Source: Candidatus Poribacteria bacterium (GTDB lineage: Bacteria; Poribacteria; WGA-4E; WGA-3G). From it: a stretch of 64,000 nt of DNA. The DNA lies in assembly GCA_958295815.1 (NCBI GenBank), contig OY282374.1:4306682-4370681 (forward strand), given 5' to 3'. This document shows, piece by piece, positions 34,873 to 44,314 of the stretch (its first letter is position 1; each line of letters opens with the position of its first letter). Position numbers and translations under genes: made by a program. A model generated the notes under the pieces. That model ran no database searches, was not told the DNA's origin, and saw only the letters and a list, made by a program, of their open reading frames with translations.

Positions 34873-35676
34873 ATGAAACCGAAACGTTTAAATTGGTGGG
34901 CTATTCAAACCTGTTTTATCCTTCTCTGTCCTTTCATCTTAATTATTGCGGTCAAAGCACAAGTCGTCACGGACGGTCTAGTGAGTTATTACACGCTTGA
35001 TAAAGACGACATCACTGGCGATACGGTTAAAGATATCACTGGCGGTAAGGATGGAACAATCATCGGTCAGCCGAAATCCATGGATGGTCATCTGGGTGAC
35101 GCACTCGACTTTGGCGGACAACCGGATTGTGTGGAATTGCCGAGCATTTTTGAAATCGGGGAGAATCCAGCATCGTATGAAGCGTGGTTTTTGAAACCTC
35201 CTGACAGTCGCGTCGGTTGGCAATATATCCTGACAAATAAAACGAATTTCTTCGATCATTTCTTTCGGCTCGGTTTTAATCAGAACACCGGACAACTCCG
35301 ATACTATACCGAACAGGCTAACAACATCAGAAAAGCCTGGGTAACCGACGAGGATTACGCCGATGGCAAATGGCACCATGTAGTGGCGACACGCGCAGAG
35401 GATAGGGCAAAGTTGTATGTCGATACCGTCCTCGTCAAAGAGGATGAGGCAATGTCCGGCGATATAGGCGGCGGTGAAACCAACTGGTACATCGCTCAAG
35501 ACGGCAACACCGATGGGTACTTGATAGGCGCAGTGGACGAAGTGCGTATCTACAGGAAAGTGCTGACGGTAGAAGAAATCGAGCAAAACTTTAAATCCGA
35601 AGGCTTGGCGGTCCAGCCCACTGGGAAGTTAAGTCTCATCTGGGGGAGAATCAAAGGCACGCAATTCTATCGTTAA
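34873..35676 (+). CDS. Secreted LamG-domain protein with C-terminal WG-K tag
   Basis: 267 residues from the ATG at 34873, with GGAGG 6 bases before it; a TTG at 34840 is in frame upstream. A hydrophobic signal segment at about residues 8-28 precedes a LamG-like sandwich: LVSYYTLDKDD, then GDALDFGGQPDCVELP, ASYEAWFLKP, WHHVVATRAEDR and AVDEVRIYRKVLTVEEI. The C-terminus ends in VQPTGKLSLIWGRIKGTQFYR, the most divergent copy of the shared tag (SLIW in place of TTTW). Probably a surface glycan-binding protein. It is transcribed away from the PhyH pair. Confidence 0.83.
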   Translation: MKPKRLNWWAIQTCFILLCPFILIIAVKAQVVTDGLVSYYTLDKDDITGDTVKDITGGKDGTIIGQPKSMDGHLGDALDFGGQPDCVELPSIFEIGENPASYEAWFLKPPDSRVGWQYILTNKTNFFDHFFRLGFNQNTGQLRYYTEQANNIRKAWVTDEDYADGKWHHVVATRAEDRAKLYVDTVLVKEDEAMSGDIGGGETNWYIAQDGNTDGYLIGAVDEVRIYRKVLTVEEIEQNFKSEGLAVQPTGKLSLIWGRIKGTQFYR

Positions 35677-35777
35677 CAATTGTTAAATTGGGACAACACA
35701 AAAGGAAAGTAATACCTTATGTCCGTAGCAACCTGGGTTAATTGTCAAAAACTTTACATATCCGCCCCAACGTAAGT

Positions 35778-35807
35778 TTGACCTAAAGACAGAATTGACA
35801 AGATAAT
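35778..35807 (+). promoter_or_regulatory. Sigma-70-like promoter candidate
   Basis: TTGACC (35778-35783) and GATAAT (35802-35807) with an 18-base spacer, 86 bases before the next PhyH start codon. Each box has 5 of 6 matches. Confidence 0.5.
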
Positions 35808-35893
35808 CTAAACAGCAATCAAAAAAGATTCTGTCTGTCGATAACCGAGTTAATCTGACGCGAATGCCATGTTTAATTTAAAGGGAAGAGACG

Positions 35894-37114
35894 ATGAAAG
35901 TGAATCCACAACAACTGCTTGATAATGGTTATATCGTGCTACGGAAGGTCGTTCCACCAGACCAGTTAGAAGCACTAAGAACGAACTTTGAAATCCTTGT
36001 TGAAAAGCAAAAAATAGTCTGGGAACGGGAACGAAAACCCGATGAGAAACCGGGAGGCGTCTGGACAACGAGTGGACAACCAAGGGTGTTTTTCGATGAG
36101 GTTGTTGATGCAGCGACCGCCAATACCGTCGAATTTTGCCTACATGAGAACACGCTCGGTGTGAGCCAGCAAGTCATGCAAGCTCCAGAGGCAGCAATAA
36201 CATTGATGGCTCTGATGTGTAATCCGGTGCGAGATCACGGTCCCGCCAGTTGGCATCGGGACATTGATCCAACAGTCCAAGCACCTCTCAAGGGGATGCA
36301 GATGGATTATGTTAAAAACGGACCAGGATACGTCCAATGGAATATCCCGCTCTACGATGATAACGTATTCTGGCTCGTGCCAAGAAGTTATTGTCGGTCA
36401 AATACGCCAGAGGAGCATCAACATCTATTGAATCGCGCACAGGAACCGATGCCGGGTGGGATTCCTATTGAACTTTCAGCTGGCGATGGAGTCGTGTATA
36501 GCCACATGGGCTTGCACTGGGGCAGCAACTATAGCACAAAACTGAGACGGACTGTTCATCTCGGGTATCGCGCCTTCGGTGGGGATTCGTATCCAATCGT
36601 TGACCACTTTTATTGGGATCTGGAATTCACTAAGCACCTTTCCACCGAGGCACGCGCCCAATTTGAACATTTCTTCCAACTCCAGATGCAACAGAATGAT
36701 GTGATTGAGTCAACTTTTCACGCCATCCGTAACAAGGATGCTGACGGTTTTCGGAGTGGGTTGGCAAAACTACATCCGGGTGAAGAGGAACGCATGGTCG
36801 CTGTTGTATTCCTCTCAAAGTTAGCGGATAAAGTCCACACACTCAAAGACCCCGAAGTCAACAAACTTCCGACCGAAGAACGTATCGGGGCAATCTCTGC
36901 ACATCGACTCAACTTCCATCTTTATGAGGATTTCGCTCGCCGTTTTTCTGCCGAAGATGCTGAAAACATCTGGAAACGGTTTTCGACACTATACCAAAAA
37001 ATTGAGGAAGAGATCGCCCGATCTGTCGCTGACAGAACATCACGCGTAATGCGCTATCAACTGACCGATATGCCAGCGAACTTCGAGGTAGAGGATTTCA
37101 TTCAGAGTTGGTAG
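35894..37114 (+). CDS. PhyH-family Fe(II)/2-oxoglutarate dioxygenase (long form)
   Basis: 406 residues, longer than the other PhyH proteins here because of a helical C-terminal extension of about 140 residues (from FEHFFQLQMQ onward). The H-x-D motif is SWHRDIDP, the distal His lies in MGLHWGSN and an Arg in LRRTVHLGY can bind 2-oxoglutarate. A ribosome site AGGGAAG precedes the ATG. Its substrate is unknown. The DUF6807 gene follows 118 bases later, so they may share a transcript. Confidence 0.88.
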   Translation: MKVNPQQLLDNGYIVLRKVVPPDQLEALRTNFEILVEKQKIVWERERKPDEKPGGVWTTSGQPRVFFDEVVDAATANTVEFCLHENTLGVSQQVMQAPEAAITLMALMCNPVRDHGPASWHRDIDPTVQAPLKGMQMDYVKNGPGYVQWNIPLYDDNVFWLVPRSYCRSNTPEEHQHLLNRAQEPMPGGIPIELSAGDGVVYSHMGLHWGSNYSTKLRRTVHLGYRAFGGDSYPIVDHFYWDLEFTKHLSTEARAQFEHFFQLQMQQNDVIESTFHAIRNKDADGFRSGLAKLHPGEEERMVAVVFLSKLADKVHTLKDPEVNKLPTEERIGAISAHRLNFHLYEDFARRFSAEDAENIWKRFSTLYQKIEEEIARSVADRTSRVMRYQLTDMPANFEVEDFIQSW

Positions 37115-37232
37115 AAATGTAGAACAACTTTCCAACGACTTGAATCAATTAGATGTGTCCGTCGCATAAAAGGTGTGCGACTTGCATTGGAAGATTGAAC
37201 AATTTCACCGTAAACCCAACAGGAGCTAATCA

Positions 37233-38372
37233 TTGACAGAAAATAAAAGTGTAATCATCAAAATTGAGGCAGGTTCGGTCAAACGGCACAATGACCTCGT
37301 CCGCTTACCTTTCAAACCGAAACGTTATTTTCCCGATTGGCAAGAAGGGACTTCAGCACTTGCGATGTCTATAACTGATGCAGACGGTCACGTCTCCAGC
37401 GAGGATGTCCCATGTCAATTCGAGCCGACCCTACGTGAGCTTGCATGGCAGACAGGCGAACTCCCGGAGGGGACATCAGCACATTACGCGATCCGACAGA
37501 TTAATGAACCGCCACCCAAATCCCGTTATCAAATCGAACAGAAACCCGCGCATTTGCTCATTTCCGCCGATAATGCGCTATTCGCACGATACAACTTTCT
37601 CGGGGTCTGGAAGCCTTACTTTTGGCCCCTCAACGGGAATCATGGGACTGTAGTCCGCGGGGCTGGCGGCGGCGACCATCCGCACCACACGGGACTTTAC
37701 CTCGCCTACGGAGGGCACGGTGAAGGTGGGTCCGCGAACATCTGGTCTGATTGGGATGAGCCACCTTATGGACCCTGTGGGAAGATGTTGCACCAACGCT
37801 TTGTACGAATCACTGAAGGGAACGTCTACGCTGAATTTGTCGAAGACCTGATCCATGTCAACGGAAATGGTGAAGTTATCATGACAGAAACGCGGACCGC
37901 CCGAGTATGGTATGGGGACGATACGCGGCGGTTTCTGGAAATTACTCACGAAACGACACCACCACTGGACATCGGTGATCGGCAATTCCTCTTTGTAGCG
38001 CGCTTGAATCCCTCAATGGGTATCCCAGAGAAAGGGCACGTTGAAAATTCTGAAGGACAGATTGGTAGAACAGCCGTGCATCATCAACGCGCACGGTGGT
38101 GCGATTTAGGCGGCACAGTCGGAGATGGAGTGGCCGGTATCGCGCTGTTTGATCACCCAGAAAACATTGAACACCCAGGCTTTTTCGGGGAAATCGCTGT
38201 ACCGGAACAGATGAGCATCCTCCACCATCCGCCTGATGAGCTAGAAGATGACCGTTTCCGTCTGCGATTTGGGGTCTATGTCCACACCGGTGTTACACCG
38301 GAGGCAGATGTCGAACAACATTATCAGTGCTACATAAATCCGGTGCAGACGGTGGTCTTGACGGACCCATAA
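37233..38372 (+). CDS. DUF6807 (PmoA-like) family protein
   Basis: 379 residues from a TTG at 37233, 6 bases after AGGAGC. The signature HPHHTGLYLAYG near residue 150 follows GAGGGD, and YFWPLNG lies before it; these mark the family often labelled PmoA, which is unrelated in sequence to particulate methane monooxygenase subunit A. The family has no proven reaction that I know of, but is common next to sugar oxidoreductase and sulfatase genes in Planctomycetes-type genomes. No signal peptide is seen. It is convergent with the next PhyH gene. The function remains unassigned. Confidence 0.85.
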   Translation: MTENKSVIIKIEAGSVKRHNDLVRLPFKPKRYFPDWQEGTSALAMSITDADGHVSSEDVPCQFEPTLRELAWQTGELPEGTSAHYAIRQINEPPPKSRYQIEQKPAHLLISADNALFARYNFLGVWKPYFWPLNGNHGTVVRGAGGGDHPHHTGLYLAYGGHGEGGSANIWSDWDEPPYGPCGKMLHQRFVRITEGNVYAEFVEDLIHVNGNGEVIMTETRTARVWYGDDTRRFLEITHETTPPLDIGDRQFLFVARLNPSMGIPEKGHVENSEGQIGRTAVHHQRARWCDLGGTVGDGVAGIALFDHPENIEHPGFFGEIAVPEQMSILHHPPDELEDDRFRLRFGVYVHTGVTPEADVEQHYQCYINPVQTVVLTDP

Positions 38373-38419
38373 TTTTAGTTAGGCGATAACAGTACCAAAC
38401 CGCACAAACCATGGTCAAT

Positions 38420-39238
38420 TTACTCCGACCGCTTGCGATGCTTGACATCCAGTTCGCGAAGGAGTGCCAAAGTGTCCTCAAACGGCAGTTCACCCGTTGA
38501 AGCCGTGTGTTCGAGGTAATCGCGTGTCTTGTTGTTGAGCACACTATAAAAAGCACGCGCCTCAGGATCGGGATGGTCTCGCCAAAGTTCAACGGGTATG
38601 ATCGAATCCTCGCTTAAGTACCGACGGTTCGGATGCCCGTAATAGACTTGCACCGTCTTGCGCTCTTCCTGAGTGGGGCGGGTCGTAGCGGTGTGTAAAA
38701 CACCAATGTTGAATAGTATAGCTGTCCCGGCAGGACCGTACAAATCAACAATTCCGCCTCTCTCCAACTGCGCGTCTGTTTCGAGAATCTCAGCTTCCAC
38801 CGATTCCGGTGATAAGGAGAAACAGTGCGTCGTCTCATCAACATCGGTCAGATACAACATCAACTGTACGAACCCGATGCGCATCGGATGCTCAAGCCAA
38901 TGCCTCGGACCATCTCGATGCCAACCGCGATTCAGTTCACCATCGTACGGTGCCATGTACCGGATGCAGATTTCTGAAAAGCAAGGGGCATTGCCCATCA
39001 ATGTGTGTAGGCAATCCATGACAATCGGATGCCGAATCACATTGTCAAATTCAGGTGAAGTCAGAAGTGCATCACAATTCACGGTCTGGTAATGTCCAAT
39101 ACGATACCAGTGATCTTCAACTTCAGTGCGGTCACGGTCAAAGGTATGAACAAAATGCTCAACCTCGACATCGCTCAGAATCTTACCGAGTGAGACATAG
39201 CCATTTTCTTTAAAAAACGCATAATCTGCTGGCTTCAT
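38420..39238 (-). CDS. PhyH-family Fe(II)/2-oxoglutarate dioxygenase
   Basis: 272 residues. The H-x-D motif is GWHRDGPRHW, the distal His is in NIGVLHTATT and the 2OG Arg probably in EERKTVQVYYG. No signal peptide. It follows the Gfo/Idh oxidoreductase on the minus strand with about 102 bases between, which include a small CGGTC hairpin (39271-39284). The substrate is unknown; the pairing with an NAD(P)-dependent sugar oxidoreductase suggests action on a sugar or sugar-derived compound (inference). Confidence 0.88.
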   Translation of the reverse strand: MKPADYAFFKENGYVSLGKILSDVEVEHFVHTFDRDRTEVEDHWYRIGHYQTVNCDALLTSPEFDNVIRHPIVMDCLHTLMGNAPCFSEICIRYMAPYDGELNRGWHRDGPRHWLEHPMRIGFVQLMLYLTDVDETTHCFSLSPESVEAEILETDAQLERGGIVDLYGPAGTAILFNIGVLHTATTRPTQEERKTVQVYYGHPNRRYLSEDSIIPVELWRDHPDPEARAFYSVLNNKTRDYLEHTASTGELPFEDTLALLRELDVKHRKRSE

Positions 39239-39270
39239 GTAATTTTCCTCGCCTTAATTCTCTGCGGTCG

Positions 39271-39284
39271 CGGTCGGGAGACCG
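39271..39284. repeat. CGGTC-GGGA-GACCG hairpin
   Basis: A 5-bp stem with a 4-base loop in CTGCGGTCGCGGTCGGGA context, followed by TTCCTACAG. It resembles the hairpin at 28908 in placement and in being followed by a CCTA stretch. Probably a dispersed short repeat. Confidence 0.4.
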
Positions 39285-39340
39285 TTCCTACAGCAGTCTG
39301 TGGTTCATATTTTTGGGATTTTGTAGCATATCCACAATTT

Positions 39341-40447
39341 CTACCGATTCGCTTGTAATCTCCGAATTCGAGCAGGCGTATCGTCACTCTGAATCTCCGA
39401 GGAAAGGATCCGGAGGCTCCGGTCTTCAATCGGTAGTTCAACCTTTACGCAGCCGCGCCGATGCGATTCTCGGAGTGCCATTGCTACCTCCAGTGCAGCG
39501 CGTCCGTCTTCTCCAGAACATTTCGGAGAGGTCCCATTCTCAATAGCGTTAATGAGATCTTCAACGATTGTCAGACCCATACCTTGCATCCGCACAGGGA
39601 TCGGGAATGGACATGTCGCAGGCACGCCTCGTCCGCGTCTGCCACCCGGAATCACGCGAATCAATTCAAACGTCTCAGCGTTGTTGACAGAACGGATACG
39701 TCCGGTTGTACCGATGACGTCAACCTCCCACGGTGCCGCGCCACACGATGTGCTACGGAGATATGCACGCACCCCGTTATCAAAAACGAGGTAACCGTTT
39801 CCCTGCAGATCGTTTTCACCAGCGGCGGCATCATCGGATTGCATCTCACCAAAGACCCATTCAACATTGCCACCTGCCATGTAGCGCAAAATATCAATAG
39901 CATGGCTTCCGTTGTGCGACAATCCGCACTGTGCGTAGACCGTCACCTGAAGCACATCACCGATTTCGCCTTCATCAATGAGTTTCCGAGCTTCACTAAA
40001 GAACGGATTCCAGCGCCGCGCACAGTTTATTGCCAGTGCAGTACCCTCTGCTCGACAGGTCTCCACCATCTCGTCTGCTTCAGCAAGACTCAGCGAAATC
40101 GGTTTCTCTGCCCAGATCGCCTTGACACTGGAGCGCGCTACATCTTGAACGATAGTCGACCGAATCCGTGCCGTTGTACAGACACTAACAATGTCGAGAT
40201 TTTCCTTCTCCAGCATTTCACGATAGTCGCTGTAGATATGTTCCGATCCCAGCCCCCACCGTTCGCCGAAAATCGCTGCCTGTTCGGCGTGCAGGTCAGC
40301 ACCCGCAGCCAGTTCTACATTCGGCGCAGCGTGGTAAGTTGGACCGTGACAATAGGGCAAAAAAATCGACCCACCTTGTGTAATTTCATCATCAAAGGTG
40401 CTACCCATACGTCCCAAACCGATTACGCCTGCTCGATAAGTTGTCAT
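39341..40447 (-). CDS. Gfo/Idh/MocA-family NAD(P)-dependent oxidoreductase
   Basis: 368 residues. AGVIGLGRMGSTFDD is the N-terminal dinucleotide-binding loop and WAEKPISLS holds the conserved E-K-P with the catalytic Lys near residue 95. The second half is the alpha/beta dimerisation domain (NCARRWNPFF, then SHAIDILRYMAGG with the His-x3-Asp-like pair). The family oxidises or epimerises sugars, inositols and related polyols. The start ATG has AGGAAAA a few bases ahead. It is the first gene before a PhyH on the same strand. Confidence 0.9.
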   Translation of the reverse strand: MTTYRAGVIGLGRMGSTFDDEITQGGSIFLPYCHGPTYHAAPNVELAAGADLHAEQAAIFGERWGLGSEHIYSDYREMLEKENLDIVSVCTTARIRSTIVQDVARSSVKAIWAEKPISLSLAEADEMVETCRAEGTALAINCARRWNPFFSEARKLIDEGEIGDVLQVTVYAQCGLSHNGSHAIDILRYMAGGNVEWVFGEMQSDDAAAGENDLQGNGYLVFDNGVRAYLRSTSCGAAPWEVDVIGTTGRIRSVNNAETFELIRVIPGGRRGRGVPATCPFPIPVRMQGMGLTIVEDLINAIENGTSPKCSGEDGRAALEVAMALRESHRRGCVKVELPIEDRSLRILSSEIQSDDTPARIRRLQANR

Positions 40448-40562
40448 CTATTTTTCCTCCAAAGGAATTGTGCCAAGCAGAACACCTAACCATTCCAATG
40501 TAATCCAACTCGAGGTTGGCTATTCTCTCACGTTTCTCCTACAAAGCCACCATTTCAATTAC

Positions 40563-41189
40563 TCATAAAATCTTCTCATAAACAAAATCCAGCCACTTGT
40601 TTTGCGGTGGTATAATATTGGGTTTCGGCGAAAGTGAGGTCCAATAGGGCATAAAAATATGCCCTCTATCGCTCTTCAATTCCCATGTATCCGCTGTCTC
40701 CTCTTGTGTGGTTAAATGGAAAAAATGCCTCTTTTTTTGCGCACTTAGATGTTCATTCGGCACCCATCCGGTAATGTTATAACGGATGCATGTAGGATTA
40801 GGATGTTTGTCGTATTCAATGTATGAAATATGTGTGAAGTCTTCACCTGTGGAATGGTAGTCAACAGTAAGTCCCTTGGGCAATTTTTCCTCGTAGGGTA
40901 TTGCGCTCAAATTGGGTTCAATATAAACTTGGGTCGCCTCTGCTATTATTCTCTGATCATTTTCCAATTCATTCTCAATACAACCCAGATAGTTTTCAAT
41001 TTCTACAAATTGTAAGCCTGTTTCTTCATAAGCTTCTCTCTTTACAGCAGTTTCAATGTCCTCATCCTCCTCAACGGTGCCTGCGGGGATTTGAGTGCCA
41101 GCAGTAGGGTGTTTGAAAACAAGTAATTCTCTGACACCACACCTTTCACGCACTATAAATGCCGTAACCTTTTGGACAACTTGATTCAT
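40563..41189 (-). CDS. NUDIX hydrolase
   Basis: 208 residues from the ATG at 41189, preceded by AAGGA; an in-frame ATG at 41231 is less well placed. The Nudix box GTVEEDEDIETAVKREAYEETGL is complete (G-x5-E-x7-REAxEExGL) at about residues 38-60. Members hydrolyse nucleoside diphosphates linked to another moiety. The C-terminal 100 residues have no clear domain and contain several aromatic residues. Substrate is not readable. Gaps on both sides are about 120 bases without further genes. Confidence 0.9.
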   Translation of the reverse strand: MNQVVQKVTAFIVRERCGVRELLVFKHPTAGTQIPAGTVEEDEDIETAVKREAYEETGLQFVEIENYLGCIENELENDQRIIAEATQVYIEPNLSAIPYEEKLPKGLTVDYHSTGEDFTHISYIEYDKHPNPTCIRYNITGWVPNEHLSAQKKRHFFHLTTQEETADTWELKSDRGHIFMPYWTSLSPKPNIIPPQNKWLDFVYEKIL

Positions 41190-41318
41190 TTGTATTCCTT
41201 CTCGCCTTTGACGGACTTGCTTAATGCTCATATTGCAGGAGTAGAGTGAACTTCTCCTAAATTAACAAAAGAACTAACAGGTTAATGTTATAATGCTATC
41301 AGAGAAATTTAATTCTCA

Positions 41319-42545
41319 TTATTGTTCACCCGAAGGCACTGCACTAATAATTGCCCGTCCGGTCTGTTCCTCAGCACGGAATACAGCAAGATTTCGACCA
41401 TTTACATCTTTGATGAGCCAGACATGTCCGGCGTATGTGTGTTGATTGACAAAGGCATCCGGTGCAACCTTACCATAAGACTTCTCATTACCCTCATAAT
41501 CCACCCAATAATAGGCAATCTCGGCTTCTGTAGCATTCACGAAGATGACCGCTGTCTCAGTATCATCGTCCCCTGATCTCAGATTTGGGAGCAAATTCAA
41601 ATCCTGTTCCTTTAAGTCTATCCATTTGCCATCTCCATCGCTGCTTGGATTTTTCAACTGCTGGTGAAACTCCGTCAATTCTATCAACTCAGGGGACCAC
41701 TCAAACTTCGGAGACACCTCTGGATTGAACCCTTGGAGATGTCCGAGATACGTCCGGGTTATCGCCTGCGTGTATCGCCAGTCTGCATCACCAAAAATTT
41801 CAGTGAGCAGCGTCGCGAGTGCTGGGTCATATTCCTTCAACTTATCGCGGGTATCAACATGGTTATGTTGGTCATCGTTTGCCCTGTTCGTGTCAAACCA
41901 AGATTGTGTGCCTTCAGCCCAGTATTCCGCTTTGTTCGTGATGGCGTAGGTATCCTTCCACAACCCTTTTTCTTTCGCAGCGTTGAACATTGTCTCAAGG
42001 CGAGCATCAAAACCGGGATCAACCGTATTCAAGCCCATCTGGTGAATCGCATGAGCGAATTCGTGAACCAGAATGTTCTCAGTAGAATAGGGATCACCTG
42101 TGTAATTCAGCAAGTTTTCCTCACCACAACTTACCGCCGGTCTTGTTGGTGTGGAACCCAAACCGCGTGCTCGCCGGTCCCAATAATAATCCGGTTGTAA
42201 ATCGCTGTGTTCAGGAATCTGGGTCGTCAGTTCACTATATGCCATCACGGCGAAACGCACGTTGTTTTGCGCGAGTGCCTGTAGTATATCCTGACGATGC
42301 CCAACCATCTGCCGAATGAGCCACGCTGCCTCTTTCACCGCATAAGGGTTCACCATCGCTGAGGCAACAATAGGTAATCCTTCCACATCAATCCACTGTT
42401 CGTAAAATGGGTCGAGATTAAAAGTATCGCGAACGGCAGCTGGAGGAGATATAGGCTCAGAAATGTTGACGCTTTGTGCTATCGTAGTCAACTGGCTAGA
42501 AAGAAACAGCATACAGACAAGGAGAACGGCAGTTAGATAAAACAT
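41319..42545 (-). CDS. Secreted zinc metallopeptidase with C-terminal VHL-like beta domain
   Basis: 408 residues. A signal peptide (hydrophobic residues about 3-24) precedes a metallopeptidase-like region with the gluzincin motif HEFAH at NILVHEFAHAIHQ near residue 160 and a downstream Glu in EYWAEGTQSWF near 210. The last 80 residues read as a von Hippel-Lindau beta domain: VIFVNATEAEIAYYWVDYEG, then HTYAGHVWLIKD and a final beta strand, paralleling the human VHL segment with its SYRGHLWLF region. In bacteria such domains are secreted modules of unknown role. It is downstream of two GH32-like genes on the same strand. Confidence 0.8.
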   Translation of the reverse strand: MFYLTAVLLVCMLFLSSQLTTIAQSVNISEPISPPAAVRDTFNLDPFYEQWIDVEGLPIVASAMVNPYAVKEAAWLIRQMVGHRQDILQALAQNNVRFAVMAYSELTTQIPEHSDLQPDYYWDRRARGLGSTPTRPAVSCGEENLLNYTGDPYSTENILVHEFAHAIHQMGLNTVDPGFDARLETMFNAAKEKGLWKDTYAITNKAEYWAEGTQSWFDTNRANDDQHNHVDTRDKLKEYDPALATLLTEIFGDADWRYTQAITRTYLGHLQGFNPEVSPKFEWSPELIELTEFHQQLKNPSSDGDGKWIDLKEQDLNLLPNLRSGDDDTETAVIFVNATEAEIAYYWVDYEGNEKSYGKVAPDAFVNQHTYAGHVWLIKDVNGRNLAVFRAEEQTGRAIISAVPSGEQ

Positions 42546-42570
42546 AGGTTAAGTCTCGCCTTTCTATTTT

Positions 42571-44193
42571 CTATTGCCCTTCCCGATACTTTAACTCTTG
42601 CCAGATCGAACGCATCTGCCACACACTCATAGAGACAACCTTCGCCTCTCCACCGATTGCGAAGAGCGAAATACCGTTGCTCTCTTCTTGCAGCGGATAG
42701 ACGCGGGCAACAGCACACTGCCGAGAAAATAGCGGAAACAGTTTGTCAATGCCTTTCCTTGGAAACGCCCATTCGGGTAGGCATTCCCCGTTATCAGCAA
42801 AAACTTCAATCAAGCTGCGGTCAAGGAAGATGCGGAGGTGCGCTTTACCGTCACTGCTCAGACGAAACGGAGCGTTCTCAGGGGGTTTGCCAACGAGGTC
42901 CGTACGCAGCGAAGAATAAGACGTGTCAATCTGTAAGCTATCGTTGGTTTTGCCGTGTCTGTGGTTGTAGATGGAGATTTTCGTTCGTTCGTCTCCATTC
43001 GGTGAACGGAACACATACAAACCGACTTCCCGTGCTGTGCACATATCCACTGTCAGTTCTATCTCAATCGACTTACCCGCTACGTCATCAAGAACACGTT
43101 CTTCGTTTGCTGACAGGGCAATATCAGTGAGACCGGTGTGCGTAGCACGTAGATTCTTTACCTCCTCGACCGGTTCTATCGCTAAGGCATTGTCCTCTTT
43201 TAGTGTGAGACGCCACGGAAGTGTCATGCACAGACCCGATGCGGCTTCCTCGTTCTGCCTTCCGTCCGAGCAGTTTAAGATAGCGATGAAGCGACCGCGG
43301 GAATCTATCGTCGCAGACGGACAAGAAACCATCCCACCACCGAAGGTGCCGTGGTTGATTCTGCCGTGGTATTCAGGCGTAAATCTATGTGTCCCTTGGT
43401 CGTACTCACCGATATAGTAGCGTGCCGAACGCTTATGACTGAAAAGGAGCAAAATATGCTTACCATTTCCAATCGACAAGAAATTCGGCACCGCTCCATC
43501 TTCACCCAAATCACAGAAAACATCATCAATCAGCAGCGGATGGAGATATTCCCAGTGTGTCAGGTCTTTTGAATAGAACAGATGCGAGGCTGACCTGCGC
43601 CGTTCACGGATCCAGCCATTAGCCGATGTCCCTGAAATCGAATAATATCCGTCTTCTTCCTTCCAGATGCATGGATCAAAGACGTTATAGGGCTGTTCGT
43701 ATGCATTGGTCTCGACATTAGGGATGACTGGGTTGTTCGGATGCTTTTTCCAATTGAGTAGGAGTGGATCGCTCGCAGTAGCAATGCTGTTCCCCGACAT
43801 TTTGCCGTGATAGATCGCGACAACCCGATCATCTTCCACGAGGCACTGCCCACTGAAACAGTGTAGTTCGGTATCTGGATACAACGCCGGAGGCAAATCA
43901 CACCAATGCACCAGATCCTCGCTATAGCAGTGTCCCCAGTGGACTCGATCGGCACTCGGAGGACCGAACTGATAAAACAGATGATACCTACCTTGCCACT
44001 CACAAAGCCCGTTCGCGTCCCCCATACCGTAGAGAGAAGACATGTGATAAATAGGACGGTACGGATCTGATGCCCACGCCTCTCTCCGTTTCTTATAGTC
44101 ACGTACTGTCTCATCCGTCTCAAGGACAGCGAGCTGTTCCGTCTCAGTATCAGGGTAGATTTTGCCTTTCAGTCTTTCCCACGTATCCGCCAT
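42571..44193 (-). CDS. GH32-like protein with altered catalytic motifs, copy A
   Basis: 540 residues, shaped like a family 32 glycoside hydrolase: a five-bladed propeller (about residues 45-350) and a beta-sandwich (last 180 residues). The nucleophile motif is degraded: GMGDANGLCEWQGRYHLFYQF corresponds to NDPNG-type sequence with Asp kept. The transition-state Asp is in FDPCIW, but its preceding Arg is absent. At the position of the E-C-P acid/base motif it has GEDGAVPNF, so the Glu is not conserved. It may act on a different substrate or use another acid. No signal peptide is seen. It lies 119 bases downstream of copy B. Confidence 0.78.
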   Translation of the reverse strand: MADTWERLKGKIYPDTETEQLAVLETDETVRDYKKRREAWASDPYRPIYHMSSLYGMGDANGLCEWQGRYHLFYQFGPPSADRVHWGHCYSEDLVHWCDLPPALYPDTELHCFSGQCLVEDDRVVAIYHGKMSGNSIATASDPLLLNWKKHPNNPVIPNVETNAYEQPYNVFDPCIWKEEDGYYSISGTSANGWIRERRRSASHLFYSKDLTHWEYLHPLLIDDVFCDLGEDGAVPNFLSIGNGKHILLLFSHKRSARYYIGEYDQGTHRFTPEYHGRINHGTFGGGMVSCPSATIDSRGRFIAILNCSDGRQNEEAASGLCMTLPWRLTLKEDNALAIEPVEEVKNLRATHTGLTDIALSANEERVLDDVAGKSIEIELTVDMCTAREVGLYVFRSPNGDERTKISIYNHRHGKTNDSLQIDTSYSSLRTDLVGKPPENAPFRLSSDGKAHLRIFLDRSLIEVFADNGECLPEWAFPRKGIDKLFPLFSRQCAVARVYPLQEESNGISLFAIGGEAKVVSMSVWQMRSIWQELKYREGQ

Positions 44194-44314
44194 ATCAGAT
44201 TATCCTTGTGCTTCGCTGCTTCCGCGACGATAAATCTGTTATGCCGTGGAGCGTACCATCTTTAACATTATCAAATCCACGGCATATTGAATGGAAATGC
44301 TTAGCATTCCACTT

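Noticed and set aside
37233..38372. Particulate methane monooxygenase subunit A
   Set aside because: The common family label PmoA is misleading: the HPHHTGLY protein is soluble with no membrane helices, and no pmoB or pmoC is present.
42971..43417. Plus-strand open frame opposite the GH32-like gene
   Set aside because: The minus strand has clear GH32-like motifs throughout; the opposite frame is a shadow.
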